DNA of 60,734 bases from Syntrophorhabdaceae bacterium (GTDB lineage: Bacteria; Desulfobacterota; Syntrophorhabdia; Syntrophorhabdales; Syntrophorhabdaceae): assembly GCA_036504895.1 (NCBI GenBank), contig DASXUJ010000103.1:1-60734 (forward strand), read 5' to 3'. The position numbers and the translations under genes were made by a program. A model generated the notes under the pieces. It worked only from the letters and a program-made list of their open reading frames with translations. It was not told where the DNA came from and did not search any database. Positions 1 to 7,803 of the stretch are shown here, in pieces; position 1 is the first letter of the stretch; each line of letters begins with the position of its first letter.

Positions 1-236
1 CCATGGGGTACGATCCGATCTGGGCCTGCATCATGGTCTCCCTCACCGTCTGTGTGGGATCGGTTATCCCGCCGGTGGCCATGTGCGTCTTTGTGGTACG
101 GAATATCACCAAGGTGCCGATGAGCATAATTTATGCGGGTGTATACCCCTTCCTCATCGCACTCATTATCTGTATCTTGTTGTTCTTCGCCTTCCCGGAC
201 CTCATTCTCTATCTGCCAAGCGTATTCATGAAATAG
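1..236 (+). CDS. dctM: TRAP transporter large permease DctM, 3' end only
   Basis: This is the C-terminal 77 or so residues of a DctM-type large membrane subunit; the start lies left of the window. DctM forms the transmembrane channel of a tripartite ATP-independent periplasmic transporter for organic acids. The piece contains two hydrophobic segments and ends in YLPSVFMK, exactly like the complete DctM that ends at 3478. The two proteins differ by one residue (Ile versus Val) over the shared part. At DNA level the first 136 bases are identical to 3243-3378, after which about 22 of 100 bases differ, nearly all silently. The gene is followed by a strong terminator. It implies a further dctPQM operon just upstream. 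Confidence 0.9.
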   Translation, partial: MGYDPIWACIMVSLTVCVGSVIPPVAMCVFVVRNITKVPMSIIYAGVYPFLIALIICILLFFAFPDLILYLPSVFMK

Positions 237-257
237 TTTCGGACCGAAATATAGACC

Positions 258-307
258 GGATCAAAAAGATCCCGCCACTGATGCAAGGGGCGGGATCTTT
301 TTGATCC
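258..307. terminator. Strong terminator after first dctM
   Basis: A perfect 19-bp inverted repeat (arms 258-276 and 289-307) encloses a 12-base loop. Its A-rich and T-rich arms allow function in either direction. Between this hairpin and the sigma-54-like site near 471 I see no gene. Confidence 0.85.
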
Positions 308-470
308 AATTGTTTCCTATTGCTACACCTGTGCCGCATGCAGCGGTACAACCCCGATAATAACTGCAGATTTACATAGACCCCATGACCCCCTTTCTCT
401 GCGGGCGATTCCCGCCTGCGCGGGTTCCATACGCGGTCGAAGTCTTCCTTGCCGGCGAGCGCCCATGGTC

Positions 471-486
471 CGGCATCACCTTTGCA
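471..486 (+). promoter_or_regulatory. Candidate sigma-54 promoter for dctPQM
   Basis: The site CGGCATCACCTTTGCA has GG at 472-473 and GC at 484-485, exactly ten bases apart. It also carries the TTGCA of the -12 element, and the -24 element is partly degenerate. A transcript would start near 497, about 100 bases before dctP. It competes with the sigma-70-like site at 531-559 as the promoter of this operon. Confidence 0.45.
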
Positions 487-530
487 AGTCAGGATAGGTT
501 ATCCGTATTTTAGACCAATCGATTAATTAC

Positions 531-559
531 TTGGTTTACAAAAACAAATTTGTTATGCT
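531..559 (+). promoter_or_regulatory. Candidate sigma-70 promoter for dctPQM
   Basis: TTGGTT (531-536) and TATGCT (554-559) are separated by 17 bases, ending 39 bases before the dctP start. The match is moderate in both boxes. Confidence 0.4.
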
Positions 560-598
560 TTGTTGCAAGGCACACTAATTTTACTCAAAGGGGGTATT

Positions 599-1624
599 AT
601 GAAACGTATCAGTACAGTTGCGCTCTTGGCCTTTGCAGTAAGTTGTTTGTTCGTGACAGTCGCTTCAGCTCAGGACAAAGCCGTGTCGCTCCGGTTCTCC
701 GCTTTCCATCCTCCCACACACAAACTGGCGGTCATCACGGCCGACTGGTGTAAAGAGGTAGAGAAGAGAACCAACGGCAAAGTGAAAGTCCGCCATTATG
801 CAGGGGCCACTCTTACCCCTCCCGCCCAGACCTATGACAGCGTCGTCCAGGGCGTCGTAGACGTAGGCAACATCGTCCTCGGTTATACCATGGGCAAGTT
901 CCCCCTGACCGAGGTCCTTGACTACCCGATGGGATATCATGCCGACTCGGTATCGACGAGACTGGCGAACGCCTATTTTCAGAAGTTCAAACCGAAAGAA
1001 TTTGACGAAGTGAAGGTCATGTACTTTCACGCCCAGAGCCCCGGCATCCTCCATGCACGTAAACCGGTCAACAAGCTCGAAGACCTGAAGGGTATGAAGA
1101 TGAGGACCTTCGGCTCCAACGCACGCTTCATGTCACTCCTCGGCGGTACGCCCGTTGCCATGCCTATGGGCGATGCCTATGACGCCATCTCCAAGGGTGT
1201 CGCCGACGGCCTGCTCTGCGCCTATGAAGCCCTCGAAGGCTGGAAGTTGGGCGAAGTAATCAAGTATACGACGGAGAACTACGGAACTGCGTATACCGCC
1301 GTTTTCCTGGTCGCCATGAACAAGAAGAAATGGGACAGCATTCCTCCCGACAGCCAGAAGATCATCGAGCAGATCAACCAGGAATGGATCGAGAAGCAGA
1401 TCAAGGTATGGGATGCCATTGACGAGTCCGGCAAGCAGTTCTCCCTCAAGAGAGGCAATAAGATCATAAAGCTCTCCGATGAGGAACAGGCTCGATGGGC
1501 TGCGAAGGCTCAGCCCCTCTACGACGAATATTTAAAGAATATGAAGGCGAAGGGACTTCCCGGCGACGAAGTGTTGAAGTTTGCCCGGGATTTCATAAAG
1601 AAGAATAACCCTCCCATTAAGTAA
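599..1624 (+). CDS. dctP: TRAP substrate-binding protein DctP
   Basis: Periplasmic solute receptor of a TRAP transporter; it binds an organic acid and delivers it to the DctQM permease. The 341-residue product starts with a classic Sec signal peptide, with a likely cut after ASA at residue 24. The body carries the family landmarks: the KGMKMRTFGSNA stretch with the ligand-carboxylate arginine, then GGTPVAMPMGDAYDAISKGVADG. The chosen ATG has an AAAGGGGG ribosome site just upstream; an in-frame start 13 codons earlier would spoil the signal peptide. It is followed by an intercistronic hairpin and dctQ. It is a clear paralogue of the receptor at 18640. The substrate cannot be read from sequence. 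Confidence 0.95.
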   Translation: MKRISTVALLAFAVSCLFVTVASAQDKAVSLRFSAFHPPTHKLAVITADWCKEVEKRTNGKVKVRHYAGATLTPPAQTYDSVVQGVVDVGNIVLGYTMGKFPLTEVLDYPMGYHADSVSTRLANAYFQKFKPKEFDEVKVMYFHAQSPGILHARKPVNKLEDLKGMKMRTFGSNARFMSLLGGTPVAMPMGDAYDAISKGVADGLLCAYEALEGWKLGEVIKYTTENYGTAYTAVFLVAMNKKKWDSIPPDSQKIIEQINQEWIEKQIKVWDAIDESGKQFSLKRGNKIIKLSDEEQARWAAKAQPLYDEYLKNMKAKGLPGDEVLKFARDFIKKNNPPIK

Positions 1625-1654
1625 CCAGCTGAAAATATATTAGACATTACGACA

Positions 1655-1677
1655 GCCGGGGGGTCTTACTCCCCGGC
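1655..1677 (+). other. dctP-dctQ intercistronic hairpin
   Basis: A GC-rich stem (1655-1663 with 1669-1677) and a five-base loop sit between dctP and dctQ without a T run. By analogy with other binding-protein operons it may stabilise the dctP message or damp transcription into dctQM (inference). Confidence 0.6.
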
Positions 1678-1695
1678 GTCTCTTTAGGAGGTTTG

Positions 1696-2184
1696 ATGAA
1701 CGCATATCTTGCACTATTTAAGAGGCTCGTCGGCTGGATGAACGCGCTGGCGGGGGTCGTCCTCTTTTTCATGATGCTCCTTACGGTGGCGGATGTGATC
1801 CTGCGCGCGTTCGGCAGTGCGATCCTCGGCACCTATGAGCTGGTGGCCGTCTCGGGAGCGATAGTTGTCGGTTTCGCGGTACCAAAAACGACCTGGGACA
1901 AAGGCCATGTCTGCGTGGACTTCCTCGTGGAGAACCGCACGGAACGAGTGAAAAATATTGTATTTTTTATCACCCGCATCATGGGGATTTTACTCTTTTC
2001 CCTTCTTGCCGTTTTTTTGCTCAAAAAAGGGATCCATCTTTACAAGACCGGTGAGGTCTCCCTGACCCTCCACATACCTTATTTCCCTGCTGCCTGTGCG
2101 CTGGCCTTCTGCTTCTTCATAGAGGTCTTCGCCCTTATCGGAGATGTGTTCAAGATATTTATCGTGGAGAGAGAAAATGGATGA
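1696..2184 (+). CDS. dctQ: TRAP small permease DctQ
   Basis: Small membrane subunit of the TRAP transporter, 162 residues with four predicted transmembrane segments, which partners DctM at the cytoplasmic membrane. It shows the family pattern VADVILRAFGSAILGTYELV and the late HIPYFPAACALAFCFFIEVF segment. The ATG at 1696 is preceded by AGGAGG at 1686-1691; a TTG codon directly before it is in frame but less likely to be the start. The last eight bases overlap dctM, so the two are probably translated together. Confidence 0.93.
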   Translation: MNAYLALFKRLVGWMNALAGVVLFFMMLLTVADVILRAFGSAILGTYELVAVSGAIVVGFAVPKTTWDKGHVCVDFLVENRTERVKNIVFFITRIMGILLFSLLAVFLLKKGIHLYKTGEVSLTLHIPYFPAACALAFCFFIEVFALIGDVFKIFIVERENG

Positions 2185-3478
2185 AATAACCGTCGGAATT
2201 GTTGGAATTATCGTCTTATTAGGCTTGTTCATGACAGGCATCGAGCTCGCCTTTGCCATGGCGATCATCGGTGTGGTGGGCTATGCGGTCATCGTCGGCC
2301 CCGGCCCTGCCATGAATATACTGGCAAATGACTTCTACGATGCCCTCGAATCCTACAGCCTCACCGTAGTCCCCCTCTTCGTCCTGATGGGGCAGATTGC
2401 ATTTAACGCGGGTATCGCAAAGCGGCTCTACGACAGTGCCCACAGGTTCCTAGGGCATATCCCCGGCGGACTTGCCATGGCAACCGTCGCGGGCGCCACG
2501 GTCTTCAAGGCCATCTGCGGCTCCCAGGTTGCCACTTGCGCGACCTTCGCAAGCGTGGCAGTTCCTGAGATGGACCGCTTCAACTACAGTAAGAAACTTT
2601 CTACCGGCATCGTGGCTACCGTGGGTACCCTGGGTGTGCTCATCCCCCCGAGTGTCATTCTCATCATCCTCGGGATCGTTACCCAGCAGTCGATCGGCAA
2701 GCTCTTCATGGCAGGTATAATCCCCGGACTCATGCTTGCCTTCTTCTTTCTGGTAGTCATTTTCGGATGGGCGAGAATTAATCCGGAGATAGGCCCGGCC
2801 AGTGAGACCTACAGCTGGAAAGCACGGATGGAGACCATGCCGGCTATCATCTGGCCCATCGTGATCTTCTGCGTCATGATCGGGGGCCTCATGAAAGGCT
2901 TTTTCACTCCTACCGAAGCAGGCAGCATCGGGACTTTCGCGGTTCTCATCCTCTGCCTCGTTAAAAGGGACATCAATTTCGAAGGGGTGAAGCGCTCTAT
3001 CCTCGAGGCACTGCGTACCTCCTGTATGGTGCTCCTCATCGTCGCCTGCTCAAATGTACTCGGCCATTTCGTTGCCGTCACGAACATACCCGATATCGTA
3101 GCCCAGTGGGTGGTGACATTGCCTATTCACCGGCACTTCATCATGGGCATCATCTTTTTTGTCTACCTCATAGGCGGCTCCTTCATCGACGACCTCGCAT
3201 TCATGATCCTCGCCACGCCCATATTCTTCCCCGCCATTCTTTCCATGGGGTACGATCCGATCTGGGCCTGCATCATGGTCTCCCTCACCGTCTGTGTGGG
3301 ATCGGTTATCCCGCCGGTGGCCATGTGCGTCTTTGTGGTACGGAATATCACCAAGGTGCCGATGAGCATAATTTATGCCGGGGTATACCCGTTTCTCATA
3401 GCCCTGGTGATCTGCATTTTGCTCTTTTTTGCATTTCCCGATCTGATTCTCTATCTGCCGAGCGTGTTCATGAAATAG
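2177..3478 (+). CDS. dctM: TRAP large permease DctM
   Basis: Large transport subunit with 433 residues and about a dozen hydrophobic segments, normal length for the family. Landmarks are VPLFVLMGQIAFNAGIAKRL, the GATVFKAICGS loop, PPSVILIILGI and the C-terminal GGSFIDDLAFMILATPIFFP. The start at 2177 overlaps the dctQ stop and has a purine-rich GAGAGAGAAA leader. It is highly similar to the DctM ending at 21495. Part of its 3' end is base-for-base identical to the dctM fragment at the window start, which suggests recent gene conversion. Confidence 0.95.
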   Translation: MDEITVGIVGIIVLLGLFMTGIELAFAMAIIGVVGYAVIVGPGPAMNILANDFYDALESYSLTVVPLFVLMGQIAFNAGIAKRLYDSAHRFLGHIPGGLAMATVAGATVFKAICGSQVATCATFASVAVPEMDRFNYSKKLSTGIVATVGTLGVLIPPSVILIILGIVTQQSIGKLFMAGIIPGLMLAFFFLVVIFGWARINPEIGPASETYSWKARMETMPAIIWPIVIFCVMIGGLMKGFFTPTEAGSIGTFAVLILCLVKRDINFEGVKRSILEALRTSCMVLLIVACSNVLGHFVAVTNIPDIVAQWVVTLPIHRHFIMGIIFFVYLIGGSFIDDLAFMILATPIFFPAILSMGYDPIWACIMVSLTVCVGSVIPPVAMCVFVVRNITKVPMSIIYAGVYPFLIALVICILLFFAFPDLILYLPSVFMK

Positions 3479-3483
3479 TACAG

Positions 3484-3532
3484 AAGCCCTTCTCGGGGGC
3501 CGGCGCGTAAAGCGGTCCCCCGAGAAGGGCTT
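3484..3532. terminator. Terminator after dctPQM
   Basis: A 16-bp perfect stem (3484-3499 and 3517-3532) is followed by TTGTTGTTT. It closes the TRAP operon and isolates it from the acyl-CoA dehydrogenase promoters downstream. Confidence 0.85.
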
Positions 3533-3590
3533 GTTGTTTCCGGATCCTTTCTTCCCATTCCTTGAAACCATTGAAACTCATTAATTGTTC

Positions 3591-3625
3591 TTGACATCCC
3601 AAAATCGTTATTGTACTATTTTGGG
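3591..3625 (+). promoter_or_regulatory. Sigma-70-like promoter with embedded palindrome
   Basis: TTGACA (3591-3596), a 17-base spacer and TACTAT (3614-3619) form a good sigma-70-type promoter. An inverted repeat, CCCAAAAT (3598-3605) and ATTTTGGG (3618-3625), starts in the spacer and covers the -10 box, as a repressor operator would. The site lies about 340 bases before the acyl-CoA dehydrogenase and also upstream of a sigma-54 site, so it could instead be an activator site. I see no gene between this element and 3961. Confidence 0.6.
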
Positions 3626-3828
3626 TGCAGACAGGTATTCGACGATGCATATTCAACCGCCTTATTGCAGAGCTTTTTTATCCATTCATTGATGTTTCCA
3701 AAGGCACATGTGATGTAGTGAAAAGGCGCAACTGCTTCCTCAAAAAACAGATCGGAACCATAAAGGGGAGTTGATGTTTCTCGGAAGAAAGGTCGATCTC
3801 AGAAAAGAAATTTCATTCCCCCGGATCG

Positions 3829-3844
3829 TGGCACGGCAATTGCT
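3829..3844 (+). promoter_or_regulatory. Near-perfect sigma-54 promoter
   Basis: TGGCACG (3829-3835), four bases, then TTGCT (3840-3844) match the RpoN consensus at every scored position, with GG and GC ten bases apart. Transcription would start near 3855, about 105 bases before the acyl-CoA dehydrogenase ATG. This implies control by an AAA+ enhancer-binding activator, none of which is encoded in the window. Confidence 0.8.
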
Positions 3845-3960
3845 TTTATTTTTCAATTCGATAGGAACGGACCAGGGATGCACCGGATAATCCCTATGAC
3901 CATGGATCAAAGCAACCAGTAAAAATATTTCACTTATCACGGAGAAGGAGGAGATACAGT

Positions 3961-5106
3961 ATGCCGTTATTTACAGAAACCCAGGAACAAAATGATTTTA
4001 GGAAGGTGTTCAAGAAATTTGTGGCGAAAGAGGTTACCCCCCATCGCGAAGAATGGGAAAAAGCCGGTGTAGTACCCAGAGAACTCTGGCTGAAGATGGG
4101 CAAACAGGGTTTTCTGTGCCCCTGGCTGCCTGAAGAGTATGGTGGTTTGGATCTCGATGTCAGATATTCTCTCCTCATCATCAACGAGGAATTGGCATGG
4201 GGCGACGGGTTCCATGTAGGCGTACCCCTGCACAGCGATGTGGCAACCCCTTACCTTTACTCTTACGGCACGGAAGAACTGAAGAAAAGACTGCTCCCCA
4301 AGACGACAACGGGAGAAGGCATATGCGCCGTCGGCCTCACCGAGCCCGATGCGGGATCAGATCTCGGCTCGCTGCGCACGAAGGCGGTAAAAGACGGTGA
4401 TTCTTATATAATCAACGGTCAGAAAACCTTTATCACCAATGGCATGTCATGCGACATCATCATGACGGCCTGTAAAGTGGAGAATAGCATCGGCCAGAAA
4501 GGCATCAGCATGATCGTGGTCGAGGGAGACGCAGAGGGCCTTACCCGGCGCAGGCTCGAGAAAATGGGACAGCACGCCCAGGACACTGCCGAGCTCGCCT
4601 ACACGGATGTGCGCGTTCCCGCATCGAACCTGCTGGGCGAGGAAGGCATGGGCTTTAAGTACATGATGGAGAAGCTGGCGCGCGAGAGACTCGAAGTCTG
4701 CGTAAAATGCCAGGCCATGGCGGAATCGGCGTTCAAGGAAGGCCTTGAGTATGCGAAAGTCAGGGAAGCCTTCAAGAAGCCCATCGCTAATTTTCAGCAT
4801 AATGCATTCAAACTTGCAGAGATGGCCACCGATCTCGAGATCGGCCGGAATTTCCTCGAGACCCTGGTCCGGGAATACAGCAACGGCGACAATATCAATA
4901 CGAGAGTCTCCATGGCGAAAGCCTTCCTGGGCGAGATGGTCAACCGTATCGCCTATCAGTCGGTTCAGCTCCACGGCGGCTACGGCTACATGGAAGAGTA
5001 CAAGATCAGCCGCATCTACCGCGATGTCCGGGCCCTCTCGATCCTTGCGGGAACAACCGAGATCATGAAGCTCATCATCGCGAGAAGCCTCGGATTGAAT
5101 CCTTAA
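3961..5106 (+). CDS. Acyl-CoA dehydrogenase (LCAD/IVD-like active site)
   Basis: FAD enzyme of 381 residues that forms the 2,3-double bond of an acyl-CoA and gives its electrons to ETF in the cytoplasm. Family landmarks are GLTEPDAGSDLGS, FITNG, VREAFKKPIANFQ, QLHGGYGYMEEY and the C-terminal ILAGTTEIMK. In most members the last motif carries the catalytic glutamate (EGT). Here it is AGT, as in long-chain and isovaleryl-CoA dehydrogenases, which use a glutamate on another helix. The start has a GGAGAAGGAGGA ribosome site. It stands alone behind a sigma-54 promoter and converges on a second dehydrogenase gene. The substrate is unknown; a branched, long or cyclic acyl-CoA would fit the residue change. 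Confidence 0.93.
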   Translation: MPLFTETQEQNDFRKVFKKFVAKEVTPHREEWEKAGVVPRELWLKMGKQGFLCPWLPEEYGGLDLDVRYSLLIINEELAWGDGFHVGVPLHSDVATPYLYSYGTEELKKRLLPKTTTGEGICAVGLTEPDAGSDLGSLRTKAVKDGDSYIINGQKTFITNGMSCDIIMTACKVENSIGQKGISMIVVEGDAEGLTRRRLEKMGQHAQDTAELAYTDVRVPASNLLGEEGMGFKYMMEKLARERLEVCVKCQAMAESAFKEGLEYAKVREAFKKPIANFQHNAFKLAEMATDLEIGRNFLETLVREYSNGDNINTRVSMAKAFLGEMVNRIAYQSVQLHGGYGYMEEYKISRIYRDVRALSILAGTTEIMKLIIARSLGLNP

Positions 5107-5123
5107 TCGAAACTGATATCATG

Positions 5124-5157
5124 AGAAGGGGCCCGTGTAAATATACGGGCCCCTTCT
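5124..5157. terminator. Bidirectional terminator between convergent dehydrogenases
   Basis: A 13-bp stem (5124-5136 and 5145-5157) sits in the 73-base gap between the two convergent acyl-CoA dehydrogenase genes. Short A/T-rich flanks lie on both sides. Confidence 0.8.
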
Positions 5158-5179
5158 ATTTGAGACTTTCTTAGAGGGG

Positions 5180-6322
5180 TTAGAATTTTCCCAGCAGCTT
5201 TCTTCCGATAAGTATTTTCTCCACTTCCTTGGTCCCTTCGAATATCTCGAAAACCTTTGCATCCCTCCAGTAATGCTCCACGTTATATTCCTTGAGGATA
5301 CCGTACCCTCCGTGGAGCTGGATCGCCTCGTCGGAGATCTTGACTGCAAGCTCGCAGGTATACCATTTGGCCATGGCAATGAGAGAGGGGTCTACGTTCC
5401 CCTCGTCCAGGTCACGGGCGGCCCGATAGAGGAGGCTCCTGCCCGCCTCGAGGAGGGTTGCCATATCGGCGATCTTGGTCTGCACCGTGGGCAATGCGGC
5501 GAGAGGCGCGCCGAATTGTTTCCTCTTCTTTACATGGGCGATGGCCTTGTCAAGGGCGCCCTGGGCTGTGCCTATGGCGATGCCCCCAATGTCGATTCGG
5601 GCACGGTTGAAGAAATCCATCAGTATATAGAAGCCCCTGCCTTCCGGTCCGAGAAGGTTTTCCTTGGGTATCCTCAGGTTCTTGAACGCTACTTCACAGG
5701 TATCGGAACACCTGATGGAGAGCTTCCCGTGGAGCTTATTCGCCTCATATCCGGGCCTGTTGGTTTCCACGATGAAAGTGCTCAAGCGATTATGCTTCCT
5801 GGGATTACCGGGGTCTGTGACGGCGAGAACCACGAGGAAATCGCCGAGGCTCCCATTCGTGATGAACATCTTGTTGCCGTTCAATACATATTCATCGCCA
5901 TCTTTTATCGCGGTCGTGGCGATGGACGCCACATCGCTTCCCACATCCGGCTCCGTGGAAGCCATACCCGCCCTCCATTCCCCGCTTACGACTTTGGGGA
6001 GGTACTTCTGTTTCTGTTCTTCCGTTCCCACAGCCAGTATCATCTGGGTACCGAAGTAAGTGGCGATTAGGGTCTGGCCTATCCCCCCGTCCACCCTGCC
6101 GAATTCTTCTATAATCAGTGCCTGGTCCAGCTGCCCGAGGCCGGCCCCACCATATTTTTCGTCAATAAAGACCCCGAGAAAGCCGAGTTCCGCCGCCTTT
6201 TTCCATAGCCTGTCGTCGAACCGCTCCTCCTCATCCAGCACCCTGGCGATATCGGTGAACTCTTTCTCTGCAAACTCCCTTGCCGCCATCTTGATGTCCC
6301 GCTGTTCGTGAGTAAGTTCCAT
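5180..6322 (-). CDS. Acyl-CoA dehydrogenase (MCAD/SCAD-like active site)
   Basis: Second acyl-CoA dehydrogenase, 380 residues. It has the substrate- and FAD-loop signatures MASTEPDVGSDVAS, FITNGS and IQLHGGYGILKEY, and the C-terminal FEIFEGTKEVEKILIGRKLLG, whose EGT glutamate is the usual catalytic base. The protein therefore differs mechanistically from the enzyme at 3961. The start has a GGAGAA site a few bases upstream. It is divergent from the Hdr/Etf cluster at 6709, with an operator-like palindrome between them, which makes EtfAB its likely electron acceptor. Substrate specificity cannot be judged from the sequence alone. Confidence 0.93.
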   Translation of the reverse strand: MELTHEQRDIKMAAREFAEKEFTDIARVLDEEERFDDRLWKKAAELGFLGVFIDEKYGGAGLGQLDQALIIEEFGRVDGGIGQTLIATYFGTQMILAVGTEEQKQKYLPKVVSGEWRAGMASTEPDVGSDVASIATTAIKDGDEYVLNGNKMFITNGSLGDFLVVLAVTDPGNPRKHNRLSTFIVETNRPGYEANKLHGKLSIRCSDTCEVAFKNLRIPKENLLGPEGRGFYILMDFFNRARIDIGGIAIGTAQGALDKAIAHVKKRKQFGAPLAALPTVQTKIADMATLLEAGRSLLYRAARDLDEGNVDPSLIAMAKWYTCELAVKISDEAIQLHGGYGILKEYNVEHYWRDAKVFEIFEGTKEVEKILIGRKLLGKF

Positions 6323-6543
6323 TCAGTTCTCCTTTCTCGATTTTTACTCTCCCGTGGGATACGTTAAACCTCTATTCTTCGGAACGATTTCTTTCAAATA
6401 AGTGATTTCCAGGAAAAATCGGTCTGAGTTCATCTCACCTGTTCGTGTTTGTCTGTTACTCGCCCAGCAAATTCAGTGCCAGGAGAAAGGATGCCTGATA
6501 ATCGGACAATTTAGCCTGCGAGGCTGGATTCGATTTTTGTCCA

Positions 6544-6577
6544 TTGTGTATAAATAATTTACTATTGTATACAAAGT
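6544..6577 (+). promoter_or_regulatory. Promoter/operator of the Hdr-Etf cluster
   Basis: A perfect 10-bp palindrome, TTGTATACAA (6565-6574), sits inside a near-palindrome at 6561-6577. It matches the TNGTNNNACNA pattern known for FadR-type GntR regulators. It covers a plausible -10 box TATACA (6568-6573), with a weak -35 TTGTGT at 6544-6549. A reverse-strand promoter for the dehydrogenase ending at 6322 could share it. No GntR gene is in the window. The rest of 6323-6708 shows nothing further. Confidence 0.5.
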
Positions 6578-6708
6578 AGTCTCTTTTATGAACCATCCCG
6601 ATCCGCCTTAGGGGGAAAACACGTGTTATTGTGCGAAAATAGCCTCATGGCATTCATGTTGCAATGGACCTGGGAAAGCAGAAAAACGGTTCATCGGAGG
6701 TCGCCATA

Positions 6709-7803
6709 ATGGGTGAGCAGCAGACCAGCAGGCTCCTTACCTGTATCCAATGCGGGAAGTGCACGGGGAGCTGTCCGGAATCGGGAAGGACTCCCTTCAA
6801 TATAAGGATGCTCGTCAGGCGGAGGCAGTTCAAGCAGGGAATAGAAGAGTCGATCCCGTGGTACTGCACCTCCTGCGGCGCCTGCACATTGCGGTGCCCC
6901 CGCGACGTTAAACCCTCCGAAATCATTATCGATGTGAGATCACAGCTCGTGGAAGACGGGCAGATACCTGTGTCGATTCAGAAGGCCCTTGAGAATACCT
7001 TTGTCCAGAAGAACCCGTGGGGCCGCTCCAGGGCGAAGAGGGGCGCGTGGGCCGACAAGCTCGATATGGATATCCCTCACGTACGCGATACGGCATCAAA
7101 AAGGCTCCTTTTCACCTGCTGCATCCAGGCCTATGACCCCCGGTGCATGGTAATCCCTTCCAATGTGGCGAAGATATTGCGAATGGGCGGAGTGGAGTTC
7201 GGCATCCTCGGGGAAGAGGAAGCCTGTTGCGGCAATGAGATCCGCAGGATCGGCGAGTCGGGCCTTTTCGAGGAGCTGCGGGAAGAGAATAAGGCGGTCT
7301 TCGAGGAATACGGGGTAAAGGAGATCATTGCCCTGTCGCCCCATTGTATGAATGGCCTCAAGAAAGAGTACGGCGAGCTCGGTATCACCGTCTCCCATTA
7401 TACGGAGCTTGTGGCCCCTTTGATCGAGGAGGGCTTGATTACCATCAATACCCCTTTCGAAAAAAAGGTGATCTATCACGATCCCTGTTTTTTGGGTAAG
7501 CAAAACGGCATTTTCGACGCGCCCAGGAAGATCCTGAAATCGATACCGGGCCTCGAGCTTCTTGAATTCTCCCGCTCGCGAGAGACTTCCCTTTGCTGCG
7601 AAGGCGGAGGAGGGAGAATGTTTTACGAAACCGAGACGACCTCCCCGCGAAACAGTGAGATACGGGTGACCGAGGCGTTAATGAGAGGGGCGGAGGTAAT
7701 CGCCACAAGCTGCCCCTTTTGCGTGATGACCCTGGAGGACCCGGCCACGGAGAAAGGGCTTATCGTCAGGGAAATATCCGAGATACTCATGGAGGGAATA
7801 TGA
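6709..7803 (+). CDS. HdrC-HdrB-like fused iron-sulfur oxidoreductase
   Basis: Soluble 364-residue protein with an N-terminal HdrC-like ferredoxin part and a C-terminal HdrB-like part. Two CxxCxxCxxxCP motifs (C12/15/18/22 and C53/56/59/63) bind two [4Fe-4S] clusters. Two CCG-type blocks follow: ACCGNE with SPHC, and DPCFLG, LCCEGGGG and SCPFC. Such proteins (HdrD/GlcF/DUF224 group) pass electrons from flavoproteins. In syntrophs a membrane-bound relative accepts electrons from EtfAB; here no membrane segment is visible, so the acceptor should be soluble. The ATG at 6709 is preferred to one 45 bases upstream because GGAGG stands eight bases before it. It overlaps etfB by ATGA. Confidence 0.88.
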   Translation: MGEQQTSRLLTCIQCGKCTGSCPESGRTPFNIRMLVRRRQFKQGIEESIPWYCTSCGACTLRCPRDVKPSEIIIDVRSQLVEDGQIPVSIQKALENTFVQKNPWGRSRAKRGAWADKLDMDIPHVRDTASKRLLFTCCIQAYDPRCMVIPSNVAKILRMGGVEFGILGEEEACCGNEIRRIGESGLFEELREENKAVFEEYGVKEIIALSPHCMNGLKKEYGELGITVSHYTELVAPLIEEGLITINTPFEKKVIYHDPCFLGKQNGIFDAPRKILKSIPGLELLEFSRSRETSLCCEGGGGRMFYETETTSPRNSEIRVTEALMRGAEVIATSCPFCVMTLEDPATEKGLIVREISEILMEGI

